8,890 bases of DNA from the NCBI GenBank assembly GCA_946480705.1, contig CAMLLF010000120.1, positions 1-8,890 of the forward strand. The letters are read 5' to 3'. The position numbers and the translations under genes are program-made. Below, in pieces: positions 1 to 6,665 of this stretch (the stretch's first letter is position 1; the number at the start of each line of letters is the position of its first letter). Below the pieces are notes generated by a model. That model did no database searches, was not told the DNA's origin, and saw only the letters and a list, made by a program, of their open reading frames with translations. The DNA comes from an uncultured Lysobacteraceae bacterium (GTDB taxonomy: Bacteria > Pseudomonadota > Gammaproteobacteria > Xanthomonadales > Rhodanobacteraceae).

Positions 1-1
1 A

Positions 2-505
2 CCGACCACGTCGAGCTACGACTGCCGCCCGTATCTGTCGGGCAACAACGAGACCTGCACCATCGCCACCGCGCAGGCCGGCGTCTACTACGTGAAGATC
101 CGCGGCTACAGCGCCTATTCGGGCATGAGCCTCACCGGCAGCTTCACGACGGGCGGCGGCGGCACGCAGACCTACAGCAACACGACCGACTATGCGATCG
201 GCGACAACACCACGGTCGACAGCCCGATCACCGTGTCCGGCCGCACCGGCAACGCACCGGGCAACGCCTCGGTCACCGTCGCGATCGTGCACACGTATCA
301 GGGCGACCTGAAAGTCGACCTCGTGGCACCCGACGGCACGCTCTACAACATCCACAACCGCAGCGGCGGCGGCACGGACAACATCAACAAGACCGTGACG
401 CTGAATCTCTCCAGCGAGCCGCTCAACGGAACGTGGAAGCTGCGCGTCAATGACAACGCGGGCGGGGATACCGGCAGGATCGACAGCTGGTCGGTGACGT
501 TCTGA
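2..505 (+). CDS. C-terminal part of a secreted hydrolase (probably a protease) with PPC and P domains; 5' end outside window
   Basis: The frame is open from base 2 to a TGA at 503-505, giving 167 residues, and the N-terminal catalytic part lies outside the window. Residues about 1-50 resemble the end of a bacterial pre-peptidase C-terminal (PPC) domain: a beta-rich stretch with two cysteines (C8 and C19, a likely disulfide) and the typical YYVKIRGYSAYSG strand. After a Gly-rich linker (about residues 51-57), residues 58-167 match a proprotein-convertase P domain, with GDLKVDLVAPDGT, a central Asn/Thr-rich segment, LNGTWKLRVND and a terminal IDSWSVTF. In secreted subtilisins, metalloproteases and aminopeptidases of Xanthomonadales and relatives, such PPC+P tails follow the catalytic domain and are often removed during maturation after type II secretion. 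The catalytic class cannot be read from this fragment. The family call is by recognition of domain style; the protease role is inference. Confidence 0.85.
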   Translation, partial: PTTSSYDCRPYLSGNNETCTIATAQAGVYYVKIRGYSAYSGMSLTGSFTTGGGGTQTYSNTTDYAIGDNTTVDSPITVSGRTGNAPGNASVTVAIVHTYQGDLKVDLVAPDGTLYNIHNRSGGGTDNINKTVTLNLSSEPLNGTWKLRVNDNAGGDTGRIDSWSVTF

Positions 506-542
506 CTCTCGACGCCGCTTAGTATCAAACGAAACAACGGCA

Positions 543-570
543 AAAACCCTCCCCCGACGGGGAGGGTTTT
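543..570 (+). terminator. Intrinsic terminator after the PPC/P-domain gene
   Basis: A perfect 12-bp inverted repeat (AAAACCCTCCCC / GGGGAGGGTTTT) closes on a 4-nt loop, CGAC, and the right arm ends in four T followed by CCATTTT. It begins 37 nt after the stop codon of the upstream gene. The A-run on the left arm would give a T-run on the other strand, so it could act in both directions, but nothing on the minus strand needs terminating here. Confidence 0.9.
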
Positions 571-641
571 CCATTTTCCGGCTTCCGTACTCGAATCCAT
601 TTCGGTAGGGTTCCGCGCAGCCTCGCTCCGCGAACCTCGCC
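571..641 (+). promoter_or_regulatory. Leader of the hydroxylase gene, with a bulged inverted repeat just before the start
   Basis: This is the short gap between the terminator and the GTG start at 642. I see no convincing -35/-10 pair and no Shine-Dalgarno sequence. GGTTcCGCG (609-617) pairs with CGCGAACC (629-636) through an 8-bp stem with one bulged C and an 11-nt loop, ending 5 nt before the start codon. It might be a leader hairpin or a decayed repeat; function is not shown. Confidence 0.3.
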
Positions 642-1895
642 GTGAACCCGATCATCTACGCCATTCCCGTCTTCTTCGCGCTGATCGGCCTCGAACTCAT
701 GATCGCGCACCGGCGCCGCGCGGTCGCCTACAACTTCGCCGACGCGGTCTGCAGCATCGGGCTCGGCGCGATGTCGCAGGTCAGCGGCATCTTTTCCAAG
801 CTCGTCTTTCTCGGCATCTACGTCGCCGTCCACGAGCATCTGCGCCTGTTCTCGCTGCCCGTCGACAGCGTCGCCGTCTGGCTGTCGGGGCTGCTGATCT
901 ACGATTTCCTCTACTACTGGCACCATCGCATGGGCCACGAAGTCGGCGTGCTCTGGGCCGCCCACGTCGTCCATCACCAGAGTGAAGAATTCAACCTTTC
1001 CACAGCGCTGCGGCAGACCAGCTCGAACTTCCTGCTCGGCTGGATCTTCTACCTGCCGATGGCCGTGCTCGGCTATCCGCCGCTCGTGTTCGTCGCGGTC
1101 GGCCTCATCGACCTGCTGTATCAGTACTGGATCCACACCGAGCAGATCGGCAAGCTCGGCTGGTTCGACCGCGTCTTCGCCTCGCCGTCGAACCACCGCG
1201 TGCATCACGGCGTCAACGACCGCTATCTCGACAAGAACTACGGCGGCATCCTGATCCTCTGGGACCGCCTGTTCGGCACCTACGCCGACGAGGACGACGA
1301 CGAGCCCGTGATCTACGGCACGCGTTCGCCGCTGCGGCGCTACAGCCCGATCTGGTCGAACGTCGAAGTCTATGCAGCCCTCGCGCGCGACTGCCGGCGC
1401 ACGCGCCGCTGGCGCGACAAGTTCGCGGTCTGGTGGAAACCGCCGGGCTGGCGCCCGGCCGATCTCGCAGCTGCCGAGGCCAAGGCCGCGTTCGACCCGT
1501 ATTCGCGCGAGAAATACGCACCGCGCGTCGCACCCGCCGTGCAGGCGCACGTCGCGGTGCAGTTCGCGCTGCTCATGCTGGTCGGCGCCGACTGCCTCGC
1601 ACGCGCCGAACAATTGCCGCTGGCCTGGGGTGCGGGCTACGTCGCCTGGGCCGTCGCGAGCCTCGTCGCGCTGTGCGCGTGGCTCGAAGGCGCGCGGCAT
1701 GCCGTCGCGTTCGATCTCGCGCGGCTGGCCGCGGCGCTCGTCGCGCTCGGCATCGGCGGCACCTGGTTCGCCGCCGGCTGGAGCGCGACGGTGAACGCCG
1801 TCATCGCCGCCGCCCTGATCGCGTCCGCCGTTGCCGCCGTGATCGCCGCATACCTTGCGACGCGGCACGTCAAGGCCGCCGCGGAAACGGCGTGA
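642..1895 (+). CDS. Membrane di-iron fatty acid hydroxylase / sterol desaturase family protein, alkylglycerol monooxygenase-like
   Basis: The 417-residue integral membrane protein carries the FA_hydroxylase histidine clusters: H94-H95-x3-H99 (HHRMGHE), H108-x2-H111-H112 (HVVHH), H165 (WIHTEQ) and H185-x2-H188-H189 (SNHRVHH). These residues bind the di-iron centre in the family. The NLSTALRQ segment after the second cluster and DKNYGG...WDRLFGT after the last are typical of the alkylglycerol monooxygenase (AGMO) branch rather than true sterol C-5 desaturases; AGMO cleaves ether lipids in animals, and the substrate of bacterial homologues is unknown to me. Hydrophobic helices lie near residues 3-20, 45-65, 78-93 and 130-160. 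Residues about 300-408 add roughly four more helices beyond the catalytic core. The GTG start is forced: an in-frame TAG at 606-608 leaves no other start upstream, and the next candidate, M20, would remove the first helix. It is probably monocistronic, converging with the kinase operon. Confidence 0.88.
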   Translation: MNPIIYAIPVFFALIGLELMIAHRRRAVAYNFADAVCSIGLGAMSQVSGIFSKLVFLGIYVAVHEHLRLFSLPVDSVAVWLSGLLIYDFLYYWHHRMGHEVGVLWAAHVVHHQSEEFNLSTALRQTSSNFLLGWIFYLPMAVLGYPPLVFVAVGLIDLLYQYWIHTEQIGKLGWFDRVFASPSNHRVHHGVNDRYLDKNYGGILILWDRLFGTYADEDDDEPVIYGTRSPLRRYSPIWSNVEVYAALARDCRRTRRWRDKFAVWWKPPGWRPADLAAAEAKAAFDPYSREKYAPRVAPAVQAHVAVQFALLMLVGADCLARAEQLPLAWGAGYVAWAVASLVALCAWLEGARHAVAFDLARLAAALVALGIGGTWFAAGWSATVNAVIAAALIASAVAAVIAAYLATRHVKAAAETA

Positions 1896-1896
1896 T

Positions 1897-1936
1897 CGTA
1901 GGTTGGGGTGAGCCGCAAGACGAACCCCGACCTACG
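1897..1936. repeat. REP-like palindrome in the convergent gap; probable bidirectional terminator
   Basis: CGTAGGTTGGGGT (1897-1909) pairs with ACCCCGACCTACG (1924-1936): a 13-bp stem with one G-U pair and a 14-nt loop. It starts directly after the hydroxylase stop (1893-1895), and its right arm contains the TAG stop (1932-1934) of the convergent kinase gene. The sequence belongs to the GTAGGTCGGGGTGAGC...GCGAACCCCGAC style of short palindromes scattered between genes in many high-GC Proteobacteria. I see only this copy in the window. It could stop transcription or protect both mRNA ends; neither arm is followed by a real T-run, so a REP-type role fits better than a classical terminator. Confidence 0.7.
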
Positions 1937-3845
1937 TTTCGCGCGTGTCGCCGCCGGCGGGTTCGCGCGGCAGCGAGAAATAGAACGTCGCGCCGTGATC
2001 GACCTTGCTGTCGGCCCAGACGCGTCCGCCGTGGCGCGTGACGATGCGGTGCACGAGCGCGAGGCCTACGCCGTTGCCCGGGAATTCGCTGGTCCCGTGC
2101 AGGCGCTGGAACACGCCGAACAGTTTCGACTGATAGCGCGGATCGAAGCCCGCGCCGTTGTCGCGTACGAAGTAGATGTATTCCGACGCGTCGCTGATTG
2201 CGTCGATCGTGATCACCGGGCGCTCGCGCTTGGACGAGAACTTCAGCGCGTTCGACAGGAAATTCGTCCAGACCTGTTCGAGCAGCACGCGGTCGCCGAC
2301 CGCAGGCGGCAGCGCGCCGAGATGGAACTGGACCGGATTGCCGCCGTTCTGGCTGTTGAGCCGGTCGAACACGGCGCGCGCCATCGCGCTCATGTCGAGT
2401 TCGACCGCGCGGATGGCCTGCCGCCCTAGGCGCGCGAACATCAGCAGGTCGTCGATGAGCACGCCCATGCGCACGGTCTCGTTCTGGATCACCTCGACCT
2501 TCTGCCGCGCCTCGGCGTCGAGCTGGTCGGCGTGCTGGCGGCCGAGCAGCTTCGCGAAGCCGGCCACGACGCGCACCGGCGCGCGCAGGTCGTGCGACAC
2601 CGAATAGCTGAAGCCTTCGAGATCCTTGTTCGTCGCCTCGAGTTCGGCCGTGCGTTCGGCCACGCGGCGCTCGAGTTCGGCGTTGAGCTTGCGCAGCGCA
2701 TCCTCGGCCGTGCGCTGGTCGTGAATGTCGCTGACCGTACCTATCCACTCGTGTACTTTTCCGGACGCCTCGACGATCGGCACGGCGCGCAGACTCACAT
2801 AGCGATAGCTGTGCGTCGCCGCGTGCCACAGCCGCAGCTCGAGCTGGAACAGGCCCGGCGTGTCGCCGGCGCCGACCCAGGCGGCCTCGAGCGCGTCGCG
2901 GTCGCGCGGCTCGAACGCGGTGCGCCAGCCCAGGCCGAAGCAGCGCGCGGACTCCTGGCCGGTATACGCCTGCCAGGACGGCTGCTCCTCGGTCATGCGG
3001 CCGCTGCCGTCGGTGGTCCAGACCACGGAAGTGATTGCCGACACGAGCGTGCGATTGCGCAGCTCCGACACGTGCAGCGCGTGCTGCGCCTCGTGCCGTT
3101 CGCTCATTTCGTGTTCGAGCCTGCGATTGGACGATTCGAGCGTTTCGGCGCGCAGGCCGATCTCGGCCAGCATGGCGTTGAAGGCGTCGACGAGATAGCC
3201 GATCTCGTCCTCGGTGGTCCGCGTCGCGCGCAGGCTGAAGTCGCGCTGCTCCATGACCCGGCGCGCCACATCGCTGACTTCGACGATAGGCCGCGTGATC
3301 TGCGCATTGAGCCGCGACGACAGCGCGAGCGCCGCGACCATGCTGACGACCATGACGACGGCGAGGATGCCGAGGTAGTTGAGCACGCGATTGACGAGCT
3401 GATAGCGCGCGCGCAGATACACCGTGCCGAGGATTTCGTTGCGGTCGACGATGCGCTTGGAGACGACGAGTTCGCCGCCTTCGATGCGGTAGCCGTCGGG
3501 ATCGGGTATCGCCGGAAACGCCGTCGCTGCCGCCTCGTCGCGCACGTAGCTCGCGAAGCGCGCGCCGCGCGCGGTGTAGATCGCCGCGGCCAGGATCGAC
3601 GGCCGCGCCTTGAGCAGTGCGAGGTTTTCGCTCGCGGCCTTGGGATCGTCGAACGCCAGCGCCGGTGCGCTGGCCTGGCCGAGAATGTCCGCCTGGGTCT
3701 GCAGGTCGGCGACCCAGACATGCTGGTACGCGCGGACGTCGTAGACGACGAGCGCGACGCTCGCGATGACGAGCGCGGTGAACGTCGTCGCCACCGCGAG
3801 CAGCAGCAGTTTGCGTCGCACCGCGCCGGCGGCCCAGGACCACAT
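1932..3845 (-). CDS. Membrane sensor histidine kinase: CHASE8-like periplasmic domain, HAMP, PAS, HisKA, HATPase_c
   Basis: This 637-residue inner-membrane kinase is the last gene of the operon. Seen in order: TM1 at about 13-34; a periplasmic domain at 35-155 whose start (LQTQADILGQASAPALAFDD, then an AAxxLALL-type helix) resembles CHASE8, the YfiN-type sensor domain; TM2 at about 156-178; HAMP at about 179-232; a coiled coil; a PAS fold at about 263-378 ending in GTVSDIHDQRTAED; a second coiled coil at 380-410; HisKA with phosphoacceptor H418 (SVSHDLRAP); and HATPase_c with N box N528-N532, G1 box DNGAGFD (562-568), F box around 576-583 and G2 box GNGVGLAL (590-597). All kinase boxes are intact. 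The kinase half resembles those of bacteriophytochromes. No receiver domain and no response-regulator gene are present here, so its partner lies elsewhere. The start is set by a strong Shine-Dalgarno sequence inside the preceding gene, whose stop lies 1 nt before the ATG, implying translational coupling. Its ligand is unknown; control by the neighbouring YfiR protein is inference. Confidence 0.92.
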   Translation of the reverse strand: MWSWAAGAVRRKLLLLAVATTFTALVIASVALVVYDVRAYQHVWVADLQTQADILGQASAPALAFDDPKAASENLALLKARPSILAAAIYTARGARFASYVRDEAAATAFPAIPDPDGYRIEGGELVVSKRIVDRNEILGTVYLRARYQLVNRVLNYLGILAVVMVVSMVAALALSSRLNAQITRPIVEVSDVARRVMEQRDFSLRATRTTEDEIGYLVDAFNAMLAEIGLRAETLESSNRRLEHEMSERHEAQHALHVSELRNRTLVSAITSVVWTTDGSGRMTEEQPSWQAYTGQESARCFGLGWRTAFEPRDRDALEAAWVGAGDTPGLFQLELRLWHAATHSYRYVSLRAVPIVEASGKVHEWIGTVSDIHDQRTAEDALRKLNAELERRVAERTAELEATNKDLEGFSYSVSHDLRAPVRVVAGFAKLLGRQHADQLDAEARQKVEVIQNETVRMGVLIDDLLMFARLGRQAIRAVELDMSAMARAVFDRLNSQNGGNPVQFHLGALPPAVGDRVLLEQVWTNFLSNALKFSSKRERPVITIDAISDASEYIYFVRDNGAGFDPRYQSKLFGVFQRLHGTSEFPGNGVGLALVHRIVTRHGGRVWADSKVDHGATFYFSLPREPAGGDTRET

Positions 3846-3846
3846 G

Positions 3847-4416
3847 TCAGCGCACCTCCTCGGGCCGGAGGTTGTAGGCGACGGCGAGCAGGCGCGAGCT
3901 CAGTTTCAGTCCGCGCTGTTCGGCGCCGGTCGTGGAGATCTCGAAGCGCACGCGTCCGTCGACGACGATGAAGTTGATCACGCTGCCCTTGGTCAGCGCG
4001 CTTTCCGCCTCGGTGACCACGAGCATGGGCCGCGCGTCGGCCGCACGCAGCGCCTCGACGAGCGCGGTGCCGGTGCCGACGAACAGCACGTTGACGTCGG
4101 CGAAGTCGTCGCCGTCGCTGAGCACCTTCACGCGCAGTGGCCGCGCCTCGATGCTGCGCCCGCCCGCGGCGCGGTCGAGTTCCTCGGCGATCGAGCGGTC
4201 GCCGAGCACGCCGAACACGAGCGGCGAATCCGGCGCGGCGAAAACACCCTCGGGCCAGCCGACGTAGCTTGCGAACTTGTATAGAAATGCCGCCTTGACG
4301 CGTTTTTCCAGCGGCGCCTCGGCGTCGGCGCGGCTCGCCGCGGCGCCGAGCGACAGCAGCAGCCCCAGCAGCAGCGACAGGCCCGACCGGAACGCGGCGC
4401 GGCTCACCAGCGCCAT
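3847..4416 (-). CDS. YfiR family periplasmic protein (DUF4154)
   Basis: This 189-residue protein has a signal peptide (hydrophobic stretch about 12-28, likely cleaved near the ASRA-DA segment) and the YfiR/HmsC family landmarks: KAAFLYKFASYVGWP (41-55) at the mature N-terminus, a Rossmann-like core with VLFVG (110-114), LVVTE (132-136), and a C-terminal block with INFI, GRVRFEIS and GLKLSSRLLAVA (147-180). Length is normal for the family. In Pseudomonas, YfiR is a periplasmic repressor of the diguanylate cyclase YfiN; here the adjacent gene is a histidine kinase with a YfiN-like sensor half, which makes that kinase the likely partner (inference). Unlike P. aeruginosa YfiR, which has disulfides, this protein contains no cysteine. 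The ATG at 4416-4414 overlaps the end of the receptor gene by 13 nt, and the stop is 1 nt before the kinase ATG. An in-frame GTG three codons later is an alternative start. The same frame is open far upstream, but that part is the shadow of the receptor gene. Confidence 0.9.
   Translation of the reverse strand: MALVSRAAFRSGLSLLLGLLLSLGAAASRADAEAPLEKRVKAAFLYKFASYVGWPEGVFAAPDSPLVFGVLGDRSIAEELDRAAGGRSIEARPLRVKVLSDGDDFADVNVLFVGTGTALVEALRAADARPMLVVTEAESALTKGSVINFIVVDGRVRFEISTTGAEQRGLKLSSRLLAVAYNLRPEEVR
3854..3861 (-). promoter_or_regulatory. Strong Shine-Dalgarno of the histidine kinase, inside the 3' end of the yfiR-like gene
   Basis: On the minus strand GAGGAGGT lies 8 nt before the ATG at 3845-3843. 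It overlaps the last codons of the upstream gene (the EEV residues), so ribosomes finishing that gene end next to the kinase start. This settles the kinase start codon. Confidence 0.85.
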
Positions 4417-6341
4417 TCCAGGTCGAGCGATCCTTCGCGGCCGAACTCGCTGAGCTGGCTCAGCGTGCCCGGCTCGAATTCCGGGTGCCGCGCATCGAAG
4501 AGATTGCGCACGCGCACGGCCACGTCGAGGCGCGACGACGCCTGCCAGCGATAGCCGGCATCGAGCACCGCGTAGCCCGGAATCGCGGGCGACGGCAGCC
4601 GGCTGACCGCACGCGCGGAGAAGTCGAGCTCGTGGCGCGGCGCGAGCAGCAGCGTCGCGCGCAGCTGCGCCTGATGGCGCGGATCGTTGCCGAGGTCGGT
4701 CGTGCCTTCCGGATCGCGTCCGCCCGGCTTCTGGCGCAGGCTCTTGTGGAGTTCCACGAGTCCCGCGGCGACGCGCAGGCGCTCGCTGAGCCGCAGCGCG
4801 GCCCAGGCTTCGACGCCGGTCGTCGTTCCTTCGGTCAGGTTGACGACGAAGAAGCCGCCGCCGCTCGTCGCCGGCTGTCCGCTGCGCAGGTTGTCGAAGC
4901 GATGATGAAAGGCCGTCACCGACCACGAGAACGCGTCGCTGGCCTCGCCGCGAAAACCCAGCTCGAACACGTTCGCCACTTCGGAAACGAAATCGGGACC
5001 GCCGCGAATCAGGAACGGCGGCGCCGCCGGAAAAAAGAACTCCTTGTCGATGCGCGACGGCGCGCGTACCGCGCGCGACGCCGCGGCCCAGATCATGTGG
5101 TCCGGCGCCGCCTTCCACGCGACGCGCAGCGTCGGCAGCACTTCGACGCCGGTATAGCTGTTGCGGTCGAGCTTGAGTCCGACGGTCGCCTGGACGCTGT
5201 CGCTGAGCCGCACGTCGTCCTGCACGAACAGGTTCGACCAGCGCAGCGTGCGCCGCGACGGAATGAACGTTGCGAGCAGACCCTTTTCGACGCGGTCGCG
5301 CGCCTCGCGATAGCCGCCGCCCCAGACCAGCGTATGCGCCGGCAGCGGCACACTGTGCTGGAACTCGAGATCGGCGACGTCCATGCGATCGTGAAACAGC
5401 ACGGGATCGTCGCGCTCCGTGCGATCGAACCAGGCCTGCACGCGCCAGCTGGCCCCGCCGTCGAGCCGGCGGTTCCAGCGCGCGGTCAGGTTCGAGCCGG
5501 ACACTTCCGTCGGACCGAACGCGCGCCGTTCCGATTCGCCGCGATAGCTGTCGCCCTGCAGCGTGAAGCCGCGTTCCGCATCGCCCCAGTCCGCGCGAAA
5601 GCCGGCCTGCCGGCTGTCCCAGGCGTCCGTCTGCGCAACGTGTCGCGCGTCCCAGGTGTTGTCGATACGCACACGCCGCGCATAGACGCGATAGCTGCCG
5701 GATCCGAGCGAGCCACCCTGGCGCAGTGCCGCGGCGCGCTGGTCGGTCGCGACGGTCGCCGCGAGCAGGCCGTCGCGCGTCGCGCTCGCCGGCCGCGTGA
5801 TCACGTTGATGACGCCGTTGACCGCGTTCGCGCCCCAGAGCGTGGCGCCGGGACCGCTGATGACCTCGATGCGCTCGACGTCCTGCAGCATGACTTCCTG
5901 CGAATCCCAGAACACGCCCGAGAACAGCGGCGTGTAGACCGTGCGGCCGTCGATGAGCACGAGCAGCTTGTTGCCGAGCGAATTGTTGAACCCGCGCGCC
6001 GAGATCGCGTAGCTCGCCGCGTTGACGCGCGCGATCTGCAGGTTCGGCGCAAGGCGCAGCGCCTCGGGCAAGGTCGCCGCGCCCGAGCGGCGGATGTCGT
6101 CGGCGATGATGACGTAGATCGAGGCCGCCGCGTCGAGCAGGCGCTCGGACCGGCGCGACACCGAGGTGACCTCGATGTCGCCGAGCTGCTCCAGGCTCAG
6201 ATCGGCAAGATTCTCGGTCTGCGGACCGCCGGCTGCGGCCGTGCCGCCGAGCAGCAGACCCGCGGCAAATGCGAGACCGCGCCACGCGCCGACCGTGCGT
6301 TGCCACGGCGAACCCTGTCCGAAGCGAACGTCCATCCGCAT
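4404..6341 (-). CDS. TonB-dependent outer membrane receptor, first gene of the receptor-YfiR-kinase operon
   Basis: This is a 645-residue protein from the ATG at 6341. Residues about 15-38 form a signal peptide (GLAFAAGLLLGGTAAAGG). An ENLADLSLEQLGDIEVTSVS segment (44-62) precedes the plug; DLSLEQL-type N-termini are common in this subfamily and may serve in place of a classical TonB box. The plug (about 66-184) has YVIIADDIRRSGAATLPEAL, ISARGFNN, VLIDGRTVYTPLFSGVFW and the hallmark VERIEVISGPGATLWGANAVNGVINVIT. The rest is a beta-barrel ending in the aromatic residue expected by the outer-membrane insertion machinery (LEWRW). No N-terminal signalling (STN) domain is present, so it is not a classical FpvA/FecA-type transducer. 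A second ATG two codons on (6335) has a GGGGGA sequence 5 nt before it and is an equally good start; in-frame codons up to 6506 do not look like a leader and would hide the signal peptide. The transported or sensed ligand cannot be told from the sequence. Confidence 0.9.
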   Translation of the reverse strand: MRMDVRFGQGSPWQRTVGAWRGLAFAAGLLLGGTAAAGGPQTENLADLSLEQLGDIEVTSVSRRSERLLDAAASIYVIIADDIRRSGAATLPEALRLAPNLQIARVNAASYAISARGFNNSLGNKLLVLIDGRTVYTPLFSGVFWDSQEVMLQDVERIEVISGPGATLWGANAVNGVINVITRPASATRDGLLAATVATDQRAAALRQGGSLGSGSYRVYARRVRIDNTWDARHVAQTDAWDSRQAGFRADWGDAERGFTLQGDSYRGESERRAFGPTEVSGSNLTARWNRRLDGGASWRVQAWFDRTERDDPVLFHDRMDVADLEFQHSVPLPAHTLVWGGGYREARDRVEKGLLATFIPSRRTLRWSNLFVQDDVRLSDSVQATVGLKLDRNSYTGVEVLPTLRVAWKAAPDHMIWAAASRAVRAPSRIDKEFFFPAAPPFLIRGGPDFVSEVANVFELGFRGEASDAFSWSVTAFHHRFDNLRSGQPATSGGGFFVVNLTEGTTTGVEAWAALRLSERLRVAAGLVELHKSLRQKPGGRDPEGTTDLGNDPRHQAQLRATLLLAPRHELDFSARAVSRLPSPAIPGYAVLDAGYRWQASSRLDVAVRVRNLFDARHPEFEPGTLSQLSEFGREGSLDLEWRW

Positions 6342-6665
6342 CCCCCGATGCTCAACAGCGCCAGGACTGCACTCGCGAACGCCAGCGAGAGGAAGCGCAG
6401 CACGCGCCGCCGGTCGCCGCCCGATCTTCACGCCCACCCCATCAAAAATCAACGTGTGCGCGAGCGGACGCGGCAGGAGCTGCCGCAAGCGGGCCGGGCG
6501 CAACAAAGCGGCGATCCGGGCAGCGCGCGGACGTCACCCGCCGCATGCGTCGCCCAGAGTTCACTCGTAGCGTTGTAGCAAGTGCAGTCTCCGGGTCCGG
6601 TCGTCGCGCATCAGCGCAGAACGTGGGCGACGTGCCGACCAGACGGGAACCGCGCTACGCCCGGC
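6342..6665. other. Non-coding interval upstream of the receptor operon
   Basis: About 320 bases lie between the receptor start and the stop of the broken regulator gene, both on the minus strand. The operon promoter should lie here. The best minus-strand match I find is TTGATT (complement of 6451-6456), then a 17-nt spacer and GAAGAT, which is weak. The A/T-rich patch around 6440-6453 (ATCAAAAATCAA on the plus strand) stands out from the GC-rich surroundings. No hairpin with a T-run is visible after the regulator stop. A short minus-strand frame beginning with GTG at 6403 encodes a signal-like leader but has no ribosome binding site and is not called as a gene. Confidence 0.5.

Noticed and set aside
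525..1868. Minus-strand open frame (447 codons) antisense to the hydroxylase
   Set aside because: Asp/Glu/Arg/Val-rich shadow of a clear membrane enzyme. It would also read through the terminator hairpin at 543-570.
2532..3971. Plus-strand open frame (479 codons) antisense to the histidine kinase
   Set aside because: Low-complexity Arg/Ala composition without recognisable motifs; it mirrors the kinase codons and has no ribosome site.
4417..6306. Upstream extension of the yfiR-like frame into an 819-codon fusion
   Set aside because: The extension is an Arg/Ala-rich out-of-frame shadow of the receptor gene. The ATG at 4416 followed by a signal peptide marks the real start.
6342..6506. N-terminal extension of the receptor to an ATG at 6506
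   Set aside because: The added 55 residues are Arg/Pro-rich and would place the signal peptide internally; starts at 6341 or 6335 put it at the N-terminus.
4485..6578. Long plus-strand open frame (697 codons) antisense to the receptor gene
   Set aside because: It is rich in Arg/Ala/His with no domain pattern, while the opposite strand encodes a complete TonB receptor. Such shadow frames are expected in high-GC coding DNA.
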